A stretch of DNA of 64,000 nt. It comes from CAILHX01 sp964511385. GTDB taxonomy: Bacteria; Pseudomonadota; Gammaproteobacteria; Burkholderiales; Methylophilaceae. Position numbers and translations under genes: made by a program. This document shows, piece by piece, positions 9,027 through 17,416 of this stretch. The notes beneath the pieces are model-generated. The model ran no database searches and had not been told where the DNA came from. It saw only the letters and a list, made by a program, of their open reading frames with translations. Each line of letters begins with the position of its first letter. Within the stretch, counting starts at the first letter, position 1. The stretch covers positions 186,001-250,000 of the forward strand of contig CAZEFE010000002.1 of assembly GCA_964511385.1 (NCBI GenBank). Direction: 5' to 3'.

Positions 9027-9783
9027 ACTTGCAGCCGCTCTGCGCATAGTCGGTGCAGAACTAATGGAGTGTCGTCGTGCGGGGATTACCGAGGGCACAT
9101 GGGAAGGCAGCCAGTACAAAGCAAAAGCTGATTTGATCGCAGATGAGAAGTTAAGGGGTGAGTTACGAAAGATTGCCGATATTGAAATCGTTAGCGAAGA
9201 AGATATTGCATCGCATGTTGAGTCGAGGCCGAAAGAGTACTGGCTTATTGACCCGATCGATGGGACTGCCAGTTTTGCGCATGGGTACTCTGGATTTGTT
9301 TGCCAGGCAGCGCTGATTAAGCATGGCATTCCCCAGCTAGCCGGTGTGTTTGCTCCGGCGCTAGATAAAATCTATCTTGCTAAAAAAGGCGAAGGCGCTA
9401 CGCTTAACGATGATCCGCTACATGTCCGGGTAGTGGATAAGCAACAACTTGTTCTGGTAGATAATTATCCACAGCCGAGAGGGGTTGCTGAACGGCTATT
9501 TCGAGAGTTGCCCTGCAAGGGATATTTAGAAAGCGGTAGTATTGGGCTCAAGATATGCCTTGTTGCTGAAGGATTGGCAGATGTTTTTGTAAAAGATGTA
9601 ACACTCCGGGATTGGGATGTTGCCGCACCGCATCTTGTACTTCTGGAAGCTGGTGGCGTACTAACTCAGTTCGAGGGGCAGGATTTTGAATACAGTGGTA
9701 ATTATGAGAAACAAGGCCTGATCGCGACATCTTCTATGGAGTTGCTAAAAACAGTACATGGTATTGTTGCTGACTCTAAATAA
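9016..9783 (+). CDS. Inositol-monophosphatase-family phosphatase
   Basis: The Li+-sensitive phosphatase metal motifs are visible in order: SEED, WLIDPIDGTASFAHG and RDWDVAAPHLVLLEAGG. The length of 255 residues is normal. Relatives act on inositol phosphates, 3'-phosphoadenosine 5'-phosphate (CysQ) or sugar phosphates. A sulfotransferase gene is at 62699, so PAP recycling is one possibility; dephosphorylation of a pathway sugar phosphate is the other. The sequence does not decide. It overlaps the epimerase gene by 11 bases. Confidence 0.8.
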   Translation: MLNELAAALRIVGAELMECRRAGITEGTWEGSQYKAKADLIADEKLRGELRKIADIEIVSEEDIASHVESRPKEYWLIDPIDGTASFAHGYSGFVCQAALIKHGIPQLAGVFAPALDKIYLAKKGEGATLNDDPLHVRVVDKQQLVLVDNYPQPRGVAERLFRELPCKGYLESGSIGLKICLVAEGLADVFVKDVTLRDWDVAAPHLVLLEAGGVLTQFEGQDFEYSGNYEKQGLIATSSMELLKTVHGIVADSK

Positions 9784-9811
9784 CTAAAAAAGATACCAGG
9801 GGTTATTACAG

Positions 9812-10489
9812 ATGCGAAAAGCTGAAACAGTGCTTGTTGTCGCTGCCCACCCAGATGATGAAATCCTTGGGTGTGGCGGAACTCTTGCTCGCCATGTTGA
9901 TGAAGGTGATCAGGTATACGTGCTTATCCTTGCAGATGGTGAAACTTCACGGGAGCAAGCAGGGAGCGTTTCTGAAAGATGGGAAAATGCCAGTCGTGCC
10001 GCCAAAATTCTAGGAGTCAGGTTGCACAACATTTTGGGGTTTCCGGATAATCAACTGGACCAAGTTGCTTTGCTACAGGTTGCAAAATCAATTGAAGATG
10101 CGTTGGTAGAACTGAAGCCTGATGTCATTTATACCCATCACGGGGGGGACCTCAACATCGATCACCAAATTGCATGTAGAGCGGTAATGACTGCATGCCG
10201 GCCATTGCCGGGCTCAGAAATACGCGCAATTTATACTTTTGAGACGGTTTCTAGTACTGAATGGATGGTACCGCAGCAAGACCATGATTTTGTTCCTACG
10301 CATATTGTTGATGTCAGTCGCACTCTGACAAAGAAAATGGCTGCTTTAAAGTGTTATGAGGCGGAAATGCGGGATTTTCCCCATGCACGTTCGTATGAAG
10401 CAGTTGAGTATTTGGCCCGATTAAGAGGGGCGCAGAATGGCTTGGAGGCAGCCGAGGCATTTGGTGTGATGCGACAAATCTGGCGGTAA
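9812..10489 (+). CDS. PIG-L family N-deacetylase
   Basis: AAHPDDEILGCGG near the N-terminus is the zinc-binding AHPDDE motif of the LmbE/PIG-L family, with the third ligand in THHGGDLNIDHQ. The family removes acetyl groups from GlcNAc-type substrates (GlcNAc-PI, bacillithiol and mycothiol precursors, antibiotic sugars). At 225 residues it has the typical size and no signal peptide, so it is cytoplasmic. A deacetylase next to an acetyltransferase gene and near a formyltransferase domain suggests exchange of an acyl group on the sugar; that is inference. Confidence 0.85.
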   Translation: MRKAETVLVVAAHPDDEILGCGGTLARHVDEGDQVYVLILADGETSREQAGSVSERWENASRAAKILGVRLHNILGFPDNQLDQVALLQVAKSIEDALVELKPDVIYTHHGGDLNIDHQIACRAVMTACRPLPGSEIRAIYTFETVSSTEWMVPQQDHDFVPTHIVDVSRTLTKKMAALKCYEAEMRDFPHARSYEAVEYLARLRGAQNGLEAAEAFGVMRQIWR

Positions 10490-10530
10490 ATCCAGACTTA
10501 GAATATTTACCCATACAATAAGGATCGTTC

Positions 10531-11049
10531 TTGAAGCGGGCAGAGATTATTACTACACGATTTATACTTCGGCCGTTAACGATAAAAGATGCTACCCCTC
10601 GGTACAGTTCTTGGCTTGATGAGTCTGTTAACCAGGAGTTTATTAAGGCCTCCAGTTCGGCTCATGGGATTGAAGAGTTACGTGGCTATATCAAAGAGCG
10701 ATTGCAGCGAAAAGATGTGCTTTTTCTGGGAATCTTTACCCGCAATGGGGCAGAGCATATCGGCAATATTAAATTTGAGCCTGTTGATACGGAAAAAAAA
10801 TATGCAATCATGGGAATCATGATTGGTGATCCTCTTTGGCGAGGTAAAGGTGTAGCTGCTGAAGTCATAGCACAAAGCTCTCGCTGGCTTAACCAAAACG
10901 CAGGAATAGAACAAATCGTTCTCGGTGTGGATTCCGAAAATCATGCAGCAATTCAAGCATATAAAAAAGCTGGATTTCGTGAAGAGCAATCTGACAAAGT
11001 CAATGTCGATGGTATTTCTGTGATAAGCATGGTGCTTCATATGGTGTAA
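10531..11049 (+). CDS. GNAT-family N-acetyltransferase (RimJ/PseH/SpsD-like)
   Basis: The 172-residue protein opens with TTRFILRPLTIKDA and contains an acetyl-CoA loop in GDPLWRGKGVAAEV plus the late motif AIQAYKKAGFREE, all typical of GNAT enzymes. The start is TTG at 10531, placed six bases after AAGGA; no ATG fits. In pse/sps pathways such an enzyme acetylates the 4-amino group formed by a DegT-type aminotransferase, and an aminotransferase gene (disrupted) is present. The acyl donor and acceptor are not proven. Confidence 0.82.
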   Translation: MKRAEIITTRFILRPLTIKDATPRYSSWLDESVNQEFIKASSSAHGIEELRGYIKERLQRKDVLFLGIFTRNGAEHIGNIKFEPVDTEKKYAIMGIMIGDPLWRGKGVAAEVIAQSSRWLNQNAGIEQIVLGVDSENHAAIQAYKKAGFREEQSDKVNVDGISVISMVLHMV

Positions 11050-11104
11050 GGGGCGATTTTCAGCACAGCCCCTACCCCGTTTTCTATAAACCTCTTTGAT
11101 AATT

Positions 11105-12673
11105 ATGCTTCCTAAATTTCGTGCCTCACACGCGTATATTGCCTTTGATCATCTTGTTAGGTTTTGCGAAACATGGGTTCAATCCTGTGTGATTGATTCA
11201 CTTGGATATACTACAAGAGCACTTTCAAGCCGTTTGGTTCAGCGCATTGTCGAGATTGGGTTAACTGGGTATGTCAAAGGTTATGTTTCTGCTGCAAACT
11301 TGGCAGGGATTGCCCCGGATGCAGTTGCGGTCAACTCTTTTGCAGGTTTGCGTGTCAGTAAGACCTCTGGAGCAGTTCAGCCAGGCCTGAAATTATTTCT
11401 GCAGGCTTTGGTCGAGTTTTTTGTGCATTGGCTCCATGTCTCCGGCGTGGTCATGCAAGCCTACGTATTGGGTAAAAAAGCGAAAATAGGTAGGGCGACA
11501 TTGCTGTTTGGGGTAGGGAATGAGAGCCTGTTTGTCAATGGCAGCGATGCATGCTTTGTTAAATTCTGTCGTAATGGGCCGATTACACCATTAACTGATG
11601 CTACGCGCTTGATTGTCCAAGCACCGTCGACTTCTGTGTCAACGACTCCCCAGCGTGTGGCGTATTCGCCCTTTCCATTATTTGAGTTGCTGAAAGAAAA
11701 CCCACCAGATTCATCTGGATTGCTGCAGTTTTTTTTGCGGCACATGCAATCAATGGCAGCTTATTTCCGAGATATTTTGCGCTGTTCTCCGACCTGCCTG
11801 CTTGGCCGTGACTACGCATATCATGCGCTGGCCGAACATCTTAATAACCGCCATTTGATTGAATGCGTTGTTATTACAAACGCTAACTACTCGGCGCAGC
11901 CTTTATGGATGATTGATCTTCCAAATCGGCATTTCAAAACGCATATGATCTGGTATTCACAAAATACCATTCCCATTGTTTATGCTGTTGATGGACTGAA
12001 GGCTGATTTGCCTAATTACAGACATATGCGAGTGGATGAATCGTGGGTGTGGACAAATGCGTATGCGGATTATTTAAAATCACTCTCCGTCCAAGGTCTG
12101 ATTCATATTGTTGGGCCGGTTCTCTGGCAGTTACCGGTGTTGTCCGAAGCTGAGAAAAAGTCTAATGATGAGGTTGTTCTTGTGGTTTTTGATGTTACGC
12201 CAGTAACTGATAACTTTGCTGACAAAGTGGGATTTTTAGGTAATTACTACAGCGCGGCAAATATGCAAGCATTTCTTAATGACGTTGAGTATGTGCGGGG
12301 TACACTGGAACATGTTTCGCAACAGCGGGTGAAAGTGAAACTCAAGCACAAGCGAGCGTACGCCACTAGTCATGATTCTGCGTACATAGATCTTGTCGCG
12401 CGGCTACATACGGCAGGAAACGTCGAATTGGTTCCATATAATGAGAATATATACTCATTGATTGCGAGTGCGGATATGGCCATTGTCGTGCCTTATTCAT
12501 CTCCCGCATATGTTGCCGATGCGCTTGGCGTCCCGTCAGTATTTTTTGACCCAACCGGTGAAATATTGCCAATTTTTGACAGTTCAGAGCACATTTATTT
12601 TGCCGCAGGTAAAGATGCCCTTGTTCAAGTAATTTGTGAGCATATAAGGCTCACAAAGGCGATCAGTCCATGA
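11105..12673 (+). CDS. Surface-polysaccharide biosynthesis protein, PFTS-motif-like
   Basis: About 522 residues with no clear N-terminal domain match. The C-terminal half looks like a GT-B fold: SADMAIVVPYSSPAY followed by ADALGVPSVFFDPTGE, where 'polysaccharide biosynthesis PFTS motif' proteins carry PFTS and a GKP-S-x-FYDP stretch. Such proteins occur in capsule and O-antigen clusters and are presumed glycosyltransferases. The frame could start at TTG 11096 or ATG 11105; neither has a strong Shine-Dalgarno. The stop overlaps the next start by 4 bases. The family call is from motif memory and therefore moderate. Confidence 0.55.
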   Translation: MLPKFRASHAYIAFDHLVRFCETWVQSCVIDSLGYTTRALSSRLVQRIVEIGLTGYVKGYVSAANLAGIAPDAVAVNSFAGLRVSKTSGAVQPGLKLFLQALVEFFVHWLHVSGVVMQAYVLGKKAKIGRATLLFGVGNESLFVNGSDACFVKFCRNGPITPLTDATRLIVQAPSTSVSTTPQRVAYSPFPLFELLKENPPDSSGLLQFFLRHMQSMAAYFRDILRCSPTCLLGRDYAYHALAEHLNNRHLIECVVITNANYSAQPLWMIDLPNRHFKTHMIWYSQNTIPIVYAVDGLKADLPNYRHMRVDESWVWTNAYADYLKSLSVQGLIHIVGPVLWQLPVLSEAEKKSNDEVVLVVFDVTPVTDNFADKVGFLGNYYSAANMQAFLNDVEYVRGTLEHVSQQRVKVKLKHKRAYATSHDSAYIDLVARLHTAGNVELVPYNENIYSLIASADMAIVVPYSSPAYVADALGVPSVFFDPTGEILPIFDSSEHIYFAAGKDALVQVICEHIRLTKAISP

Positions 12674-13701
12674 ACGCTACTGAAAGTCGAGTCCAAGTTG
12701 CTTCTTTGAATATTGACATTTTTCGAGCCTTTCTTGCGCAATGGGTAATATTGGGACACTTTGGTGCGGAGTTTGTGCCGATACCGGTTGTCCCTGGACG
12801 GCTTGCGGTCTGGTGTTTTTTTATTCTGTCGGGCTACCTAAATATGATTTCTTTCCAGCGTCGACTGGAGAATGGAAATTGGGCACAGGCTGTGCGTGCC
12901 TATTACATCAGTCGCTTCTGGCGGATATATCCACTACTGATTGTGAGTTATGTGACGGTATCGCTGACGATAGGCTCGTTCAGAAACGATGATTTATGGG
13001 TGCTATTTCCCATGATTTATTCGTCGGCAGGCTTACAGATATCCAATGGGGTACTGTGGACAATCATTATCGAATTACAGTTTTATTTGTTAACCCCTTT
13101 TTTATTTTATATCGCTAAATCGATGAAGAACTGGCATTGGATATTGCTTGGAGCAGTCTCTTTATCGATGGTGATCCAGATTCCAAAGTTACATGTTGAG
13201 TGGTTTAACGATGGCAGCTTTATTGACGATAGAACAATGTTTGGTAATTTAGGTTTTTATTTGTTTGGGATGGCAATTGCTTCTGGAGAGAAGGGGGTGA
13301 GAAATATCTCCCCCCGCATGCAACGCTGGTTGTGGATTATTTTAGCAGTACTGTGCATAAGCTTCTTGTATCGGTATAACTTTCGCAGTACTGGAGTTCA
13401 ATTTTCGCGAGGCCCTTATATTGCAGTGATTGCATCTTTCCTGGTTTTGACTTGCTTAGCCCCCCTGACTGTCAAGGGAAACACTGTGTTTCGATTCTTA
13501 GGTTATTACACCTATGAAATTTATGTATTGCATGGATTATGTTTGTTTCTGTATCGTCAGATCGGATTGTCTGGCTCCTTTAATGCAGCATTGATGTGGT
13601 GGGCATTGCCGTTGCTGCTTGTATGTTTATACGATGTGGTTTATAAGAAAAAATATCGAATGCCTAGTGTTGTAAAGATAGCTCAAGGTGGACGCAATTG
13701 A
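12670..13701 (+). CDS. Acyltransferase 3 family membrane protein (OafA-like)
   Basis: The 343-residue, strongly hydrophobic protein has about ten membrane segments. It starts with the family signature NIDIFRAFLAQWVILGH, whose Arg and His form the active site of acyltransferase-3 enzymes. These O-acetylate surface sugars at the inner membrane. It overlaps the upstream PFTS-like gene (ATGA) and the downstream membrane gene, indicating one translation unit. The acyl group and target are not visible. Confidence 0.82.
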   Translation: MNATESRVQVASLNIDIFRAFLAQWVILGHFGAEFVPIPVVPGRLAVWCFFILSGYLNMISFQRRLENGNWAQAVRAYYISRFWRIYPLLIVSYVTVSLTIGSFRNDDLWVLFPMIYSSAGLQISNGVLWTIIIELQFYLLTPFLFYIAKSMKNWHWILLGAVSLSMVIQIPKLHVEWFNDGSFIDDRTMFGNLGFYLFGMAIASGEKGVRNISPRMQRWLWIILAVLCISFLYRYNFRSTGVQFSRGPYIAVIASFLVLTCLAPLTVKGNTVFRFLGYYTYEIYVLHGLCLFLYRQIGLSGSFNAALMWWALPLLLVCLYDVVYKKKYRMPSVVKIAQGGRN

Positions 13702-14633
13702 TTAAATGGTTGCTAAAGCTACTGTTATCACTGGCTTTGATAGTAGCGTTACTTTGGAAGACAAACATCGCGCTACTTGCCCAGCATCTTGTCAACGTAT
13801 CGCCATTGATGTTGATGTCTTCAATAGCGCTTATTTCGTTTGCCATTGCCATCAGAGCGTACCGTTGGTCTGAAATGATGTTGGCGTACAACGTCAAGTT
13901 GAGCTTTCGAAAATCGGTTGAATTAATACAGGTAGGTAATTTTTTCGGGCAATTCCTGCCTATGACGGTAGGTGGGGATATGGTTCGTACCTGGCAAGCG
14001 CACCGCGATGGACTCCCGCTAAAGGCGTCCATTCATACTGTTTTGCTGGATCGGTGGTTTGGATTTGTGTCATTGCTAGTTATCTTGTTGTTAGGGGTTC
14101 CTGTGCTGCGACAGTTTTCTATAGAGCCTATGGTTTTGCACATGCTGATTTTGTTTTCGTCTCTGGTGCTAGCCGGACTGCTTATCGTCCTGGTGTTGGA
14201 TCGGTTGGTATGTCGTTGGTGCCACATTAAAATTTTTGCGGAAATTTCCGCATTTTCTGAAAGTGCACGGCAATTTGTTACAAATGGTTCATTGAGTTTA
14301 CCGGTTTTTATCGCAAGCATTGCAACGCATCTGCTTTCTATTGCTGCAATCAAGATGTTGGGCGAAGGGGTTGGAGCAAGCGTGAGTTTTTACCAAATGT
14401 TGGCACTGATACCCCCCGTCATGTTAATGACGATGCTGCCATTTTCCTTGGCTGGATGGGGTGTCAGGGAGGGCTCTATGATTTTTGCACTGGCATACGC
14501 AGGAATACCTCAAGAACAGGCATTTGCTATTTCTATACTGCTAGGCATGGTGTCCTTATTTGTTTCTCTTCCGGGAGGACTTGTCATGTTGTATGCTCCA
14601 GCCAAGTTAGAAAAATTCAAAAGCAATAAATAA
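13698..14633 (+). CDS. Lysylphosphatidylglycerol synthase TM-like / UPF0104 membrane protein
   Basis: The 311-residue multi-spanning protein has the family motif NFFGQFLPMTVGGDMVRTW and the later LPFSLAGWGVREG and SLPGGLVMLY segments, typical of the LPG-synthase transmembrane or flippase-like family. The start is TTG, overlapping the upstream TGA as TTGA. Members lie in many glycan clusters and may move or anchor lipid-linked sugars. The aminoacyl-transfer domain of MprF is absent, so lysyl transfer is not expected. Confidence 0.75.
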   Translation: MIKWLLKLLLSLALIVALLWKTNIALLAQHLVNVSPLMLMSSIALISFAIAIRAYRWSEMMLAYNVKLSFRKSVELIQVGNFFGQFLPMTVGGDMVRTWQAHRDGLPLKASIHTVLLDRWFGFVSLLVILLLGVPVLRQFSIEPMVLHMLILFSSLVLAGLLIVLVLDRLVCRWCHIKIFAEISAFSESARQFVTNGSLSLPVFIASIATHLLSIAAIKMLGEGVGASVSFYQMLALIPPVMLMTMLPFSLAGWGVREGSMIFALAYAGIPQEQAFAISILLGMVSLFVSLPGGLVMLYAPAKLEKFKSNK

Positions 14634-14635
14634 TT

Positions 14636-15700
14636 ATGACAGCTAAAGACTATATTCCATTTGGGCGTCCGAGTTTTTCCGAAGCTGAAATTACAGCAGT
14701 TTCTCGTGTGCTTGCGAGCGGTTGGGTTGGTATGGGCCCGGAAACCATAGCTTTTGAGCGTGAACTTGCAGAGTACCTTGATGTGCCGCACGTCGTGACC
14801 GTAAACTCGTGCACTTCGGCCTTGTTCCTCTCTCTGCTGGCGAGCGGCGTATCTGAGGGCGATGAGGTCATTTGTCCAAGCCTTACTTGGTGCAGCACGG
14901 CAAATGCTGCATTGTATCTTCGCGCTACGCCGGTGTTTTGTGATATTGATCCCCAGACTTTATGCGCCGATGTTGATAATCTATTGGCCAAGGTAACGGC
15001 AAACACCAAGGCGGTTGTCATCGTGCACTATGGCGGATATGCAGTTGATGTTGCTGCTTTACGGAAGCGATTGCCGGAAAGTGTCGCCATTATTGAAGAT
15101 GCTGCTCATGCTTTTGGTAGTTCCTATCCGGATGGAAAACTGGTTGGCGCGTCCGGCAATCTCACCTGTTTCAGCTTTTATGCGAATAAAAACCTTTCTA
15201 CTGGTGAAGGTGGCGCCATTGCACTTTCAGATACTGCAATAGCCGAAACCCTGCAGTCGTTACGTCAGCATGCGTTGCCGATTGATGCTTGGAAGCGTTT
15301 TACTCACCCCAAGAGTGTGCTTCTATCGAACCAGCTTGCCGAGCTTGGTTATAAAATGAATTACACTGATCTGCAGGCATCTATCGGACGTGTGCAACTC
15401 GCCCGCTTCGACAGTATGCAGCAGAGGCGGCAGAAAATTGCAGAGATTTACTTTGAAGGCTTGCTAGGTTGCAGCATTGGTTTCCAGCAAAGCTGTACCG
15501 ATGCCTCGCATGCCAAGCATTTATTCGTGATTCGCTTGCCACTTGAAAACATCCGCTATGACAGGGATGAACTCATCCTAGCTTTGCGTGCGAAAAATAT
15601 TGGCGCATCAATTCACTATGCACCATTGCATCTAATGCCTTTTGAAGCCGCGCGCGAAAACCTAGTGCCGAAAAGCGCGAAAAGTACCGCGCAATATTAA
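14636..15700 (+). pseudogene. DegT/DnrJ/EryC1 sugar aminotransferase, 5' part, interrupted by the prophage
   Basis: Residues 1-335 are a normal PLP sugar aminotransferase: N-terminal RPSFSEAEITAV, substrate/PLP region VNSCTSALFLS, Asp in IIEDAAHAFGS and the Schiff-base lysine in FYANKNLSTGEGG (Lys185). After ...HLMP the frame enters phage DNA at 15643, adds 18 foreign residues and stops at 15700. The missing C-terminus is found at 56333-56474; joining the pieces gives an intact 382-residue protein. PLP residues are kept, but the lost end normally closes the active site, so this copy is probably inactive. In pse/sps pathways this enzyme makes the 4-amino sugar nucleotide. Another DegT enzyme lies at 57448. 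Confidence 0.93.
15637..15642. repeat. Target-site duplication, left copy (GCCTTT)
   Basis: GCCTTT borders the phage end here and again at 56327-56332. Mu makes 5-bp duplications and some relatives 6 bp. If the phage termini are TG...CA the repeat is 6 bp; a 5-bp duplication with one matching flanking base is equally compatible. Confidence 0.85.
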
Positions 15701-15757
15701 TTTAACAACACAAAATAAAATTGCGCAGCACAAAACATCATCCATCGCTGCGCGACG
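15643..15757. other. Prophage end resembling Mu right end (attR side)
   Basis: The end begins TGAAGCCGCGCGCGAAAAC, close to Mu's right terminus (TGAAGCGGCGCACGAAAA), and repeats the core GCGCGAAAA about 20 bases further in. In Mu such CGAAA-containing repeats are R1/R2 binding sites for transposase A. The 115 bases up to the methyltransferase stop carry no gene. Confidence 0.8.
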
Positions 15758-16525
15758 TTACCAATTCCTTATTACCAGCTCCCCTTTCTCGCCACGACCG
15801 TTCTGGCCACCAACGGTGTAATTAATTTTCACTGTGTCCATGTTGAGGCCAACAAACGCCTGGCGCATTTCCGGGATGTCGTTAACGCTGATCATTACCT
15901 TGCCTTTGATCTCCCTGGCCAGGCTGGCCATCTGATTGTATTGCTCCAATCCGAACTCGACGCCGTAGCCTTCAGTCCCCCAATAGGGAGGATCGCAATA
16001 GAACAGCGTGTGTTCCCGGTCATATTTACGGATGCATTCCTGCCAACTCAGATGCTCTATATATGTCCTGGATAGCCGCAGGTGCGCCTGGCTTAAATCC
16101 TCTTCCATGCGCAGCAGGTTTAGGCGTGGCGGGCTGGTGGTAGCAGTACCAAAAGTCTGCTTATCAACCTTTCCGCCGAAAGCCATTTTCTGGATGTAGT
16201 AGAACCGTGCAGCGCGCTGGATGTCGGTTAGGGTTTCCGCCGGGGTGATCTGTAGCCACTTGTACATTTCGCGGCTTACCAGCGCCCATTTGAATTGCCT
16301 GGTGAATTCCTCCAGGTGATGTTTGACGATGCGGTACAGGTTTACCAACTCACCGTTGATGTCATTCAGCACCTCGGTATGCGCCTGTTCCTTCATGAAG
16401 TACAACGCTGCCGCCCCGCAGAACGGCTCCACGTAGCACTCATGTTTGGGGAACTGCGGCAGGATGAATTTGGCCAGACGGCGTTTTCCGCCGATCCAGG
16501 GAATGATGGGTAATGTGTTTTGCAT
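15758..16525 (-). CDS. D12-class adenine-N6 DNA methyltransferase (Dam-like)
   Basis: The 255-residue protein has the SAM site PWIGGKRRLAKF (residues 9-20), motif I VEPFCGAAA and the catalytic DPPY at residues 178-181. These are in the order of the Dam/DpnM alpha class, which methylates adenine N6, often in GATC. The frame opens at a TTG (16543), but the ATG at 16525 gives the usual N-terminus. It is the last gene before the Mu-R-like end, the place where Mu keeps com/mom, whose product modifies adenine to evade restriction. An anti-restriction role is inferred from that position. Confidence 0.88.
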   Translation of the reverse strand: MQNTLPIIPWIGGKRRLAKFILPQFPKHECYVEPFCGAAALYFMKEQAHTEVLNDINGELVNLYRIVKHHLEEFTRQFKWALVSREMYKWLQITPAETLTDIQRAARFYYIQKMAFGGKVDKQTFGTATTSPPRLNLLRMEEDLSQAHLRLSRTYIEHLSWQECIRKYDREHTLFYCDPPYWGTEGYGVEFGLEQYNQMASLAREIKGKVMISVNDIPEMRQAFVGLNMDTVKINYTVGGQNGRGEKGELVIRNW

Positions 16526-16674
16526 GCTGCAAGCCTTTCTCAATAGTTGAAATTGCGCTAGGCTTGTCCCGCCGTGACGTCATGGCAGGGAGCCTTGGCT
16601 TTGGCTCACAGGTTGGTTCTGTGGGTTAAGGCGGCCGGTGCCGTGTTCCCGCACGGTATCGGTCGCTCTCTTTA

Positions 16675-16971
16675 TTAAATAACTGCGCTTTTGATCACAT
16701 TCAAAGCCCCTTCAACAACGCCCTGATTAGGTGCCGTTGCCTCCCAACGCCATCTCCATAAACCGGCCTGGTCCAGCAACTGGTCCACGTGATAATTCCC
16801 AACCGAATCCTTGATCAACGCGGCATCAGAACCATAGGTCACGACGGTCACTGTCCCGTCTGGTTTTTTTATACGGATCAGCAGGCCACCAGGATCGGCA
16901 ATCAGCGAGGTGGCTACAGACGTGACATTTACCGGTATACGCGCGGTATCGCCAATCATGAAATCAGGCAT
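16675..16971 (-). CDS. Small phage structural-type protein
   Basis: The 98 residues are predicted to be beta-rich (IPVNVTSVATSLIADPGG, LLIRIKKPDGTVTVV, LWRWRWEATAPNQGVVEG) with no signal peptide. It resembles small head-tail or fibre-associated proteins that describe a value plus a bound, but I do not recognise a family. It lies in the leftward run downstream of the fibre genes. Its start overlaps the 57-residue gene before it by 8 bases. Confidence 0.65.
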   Translation of the reverse strand: MPDFMIGDTARIPVNVTSVATSLIADPGGLLIRIKKPDGTVTVVTYGSDAALIKDSVGNYHVDQLLDQAGLWRWRWEATAPNQGVVEGALNVIKSAVI

Positions 16972-17137
16972 GAACGGCCTCCGTAGCCAGTTTGCTTATT
17001 ATGGTAGACGCGGTTTTCAGGTCTGCTCCAACATTGGCAACGGATGAATCAAGGCGCACTACGGGTGTCGCCACGCCGCTCTGCAGACAATAAACCTGCC
17101 CAAAAACAGAACGCTTGATCCATAACCAGAGCAGCAT
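16964..17137 (-). CDS. Small hypothetical phage protein (57 aa)
   Basis: It starts MLLWLWIKRSVFGQVYCL and continues with GVATPVVRLDSSVANVGAD. The N-terminus is short, aromatic and hydrophobic, then polar. It is packed between its neighbours with 2 bases before and 8 bases of overlap after, which supports translation. No family recognised. Confidence 0.55.
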   Translation of the reverse strand: MLLWLWIKRSVFGQVYCLQSGVATPVVRLDSSVANVGADLKTASTIISKLATEAVHA

Positions 17138-17139
17138 GA

Positions 17140-17406
17140 TTAGGCTGCGGTCACGCTAATGGTCTGGATGCCGTTAACCTCATCCGGCGTGACGGAGATA
17201 CTGGCCACCGGAACCTGTACGGAAGGCTGGTTAACGACAATAAAAATATCTTCCGGCGGTGCATTTTCAATTCCGGTCAGATAACCGATCGGCACAATGA
17301 TGGTTACGCCGTCATCATCGGTAGTGCCGGTAGCGTTTGGGTTTCCTACTACATCGCCATTTGCGTCACGAAGATAGAAATTGATGGATACGGTTTTGGT
17401 CGGCAT
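17140..17406 (-). CDS. Hypothetical phage tail-region protein (88 aa)
   Basis: The protein begins MPTKTVSINFYLRDANGDV and contains GTTDDDGVTIIVPIGYLTG, a pattern that reads like a small beta-sandwich (carboxypeptidase-regulatory or Ig-like fold). The frame is open upstream to 17463, but those codons overlap the 669-residue gene; the ATG at 17406 is chosen. It probably accompanies the large protein encoded just upstream. Function unknown. Confidence 0.6.
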   Translation of the reverse strand: MPTKTVSINFYLRDANGDVVGNPNATGTTDDDGVTIIVPIGYLTGIENAPPEDIFIVVNQPSVQVPVASISVTPDEVNGIQTISVTAA

Positions 17407-17416
17407 GATCGCTCCT

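Noticed and set aside
15637..15643. Exact length of the target duplication (5 or 6 bp)
   Set aside because: Not settled: TG...CA termini imply 6 bp (GCCTTT); Mu-like enzymes usually make 5 bp and one flanking base may match by chance. Reported as ambiguous.
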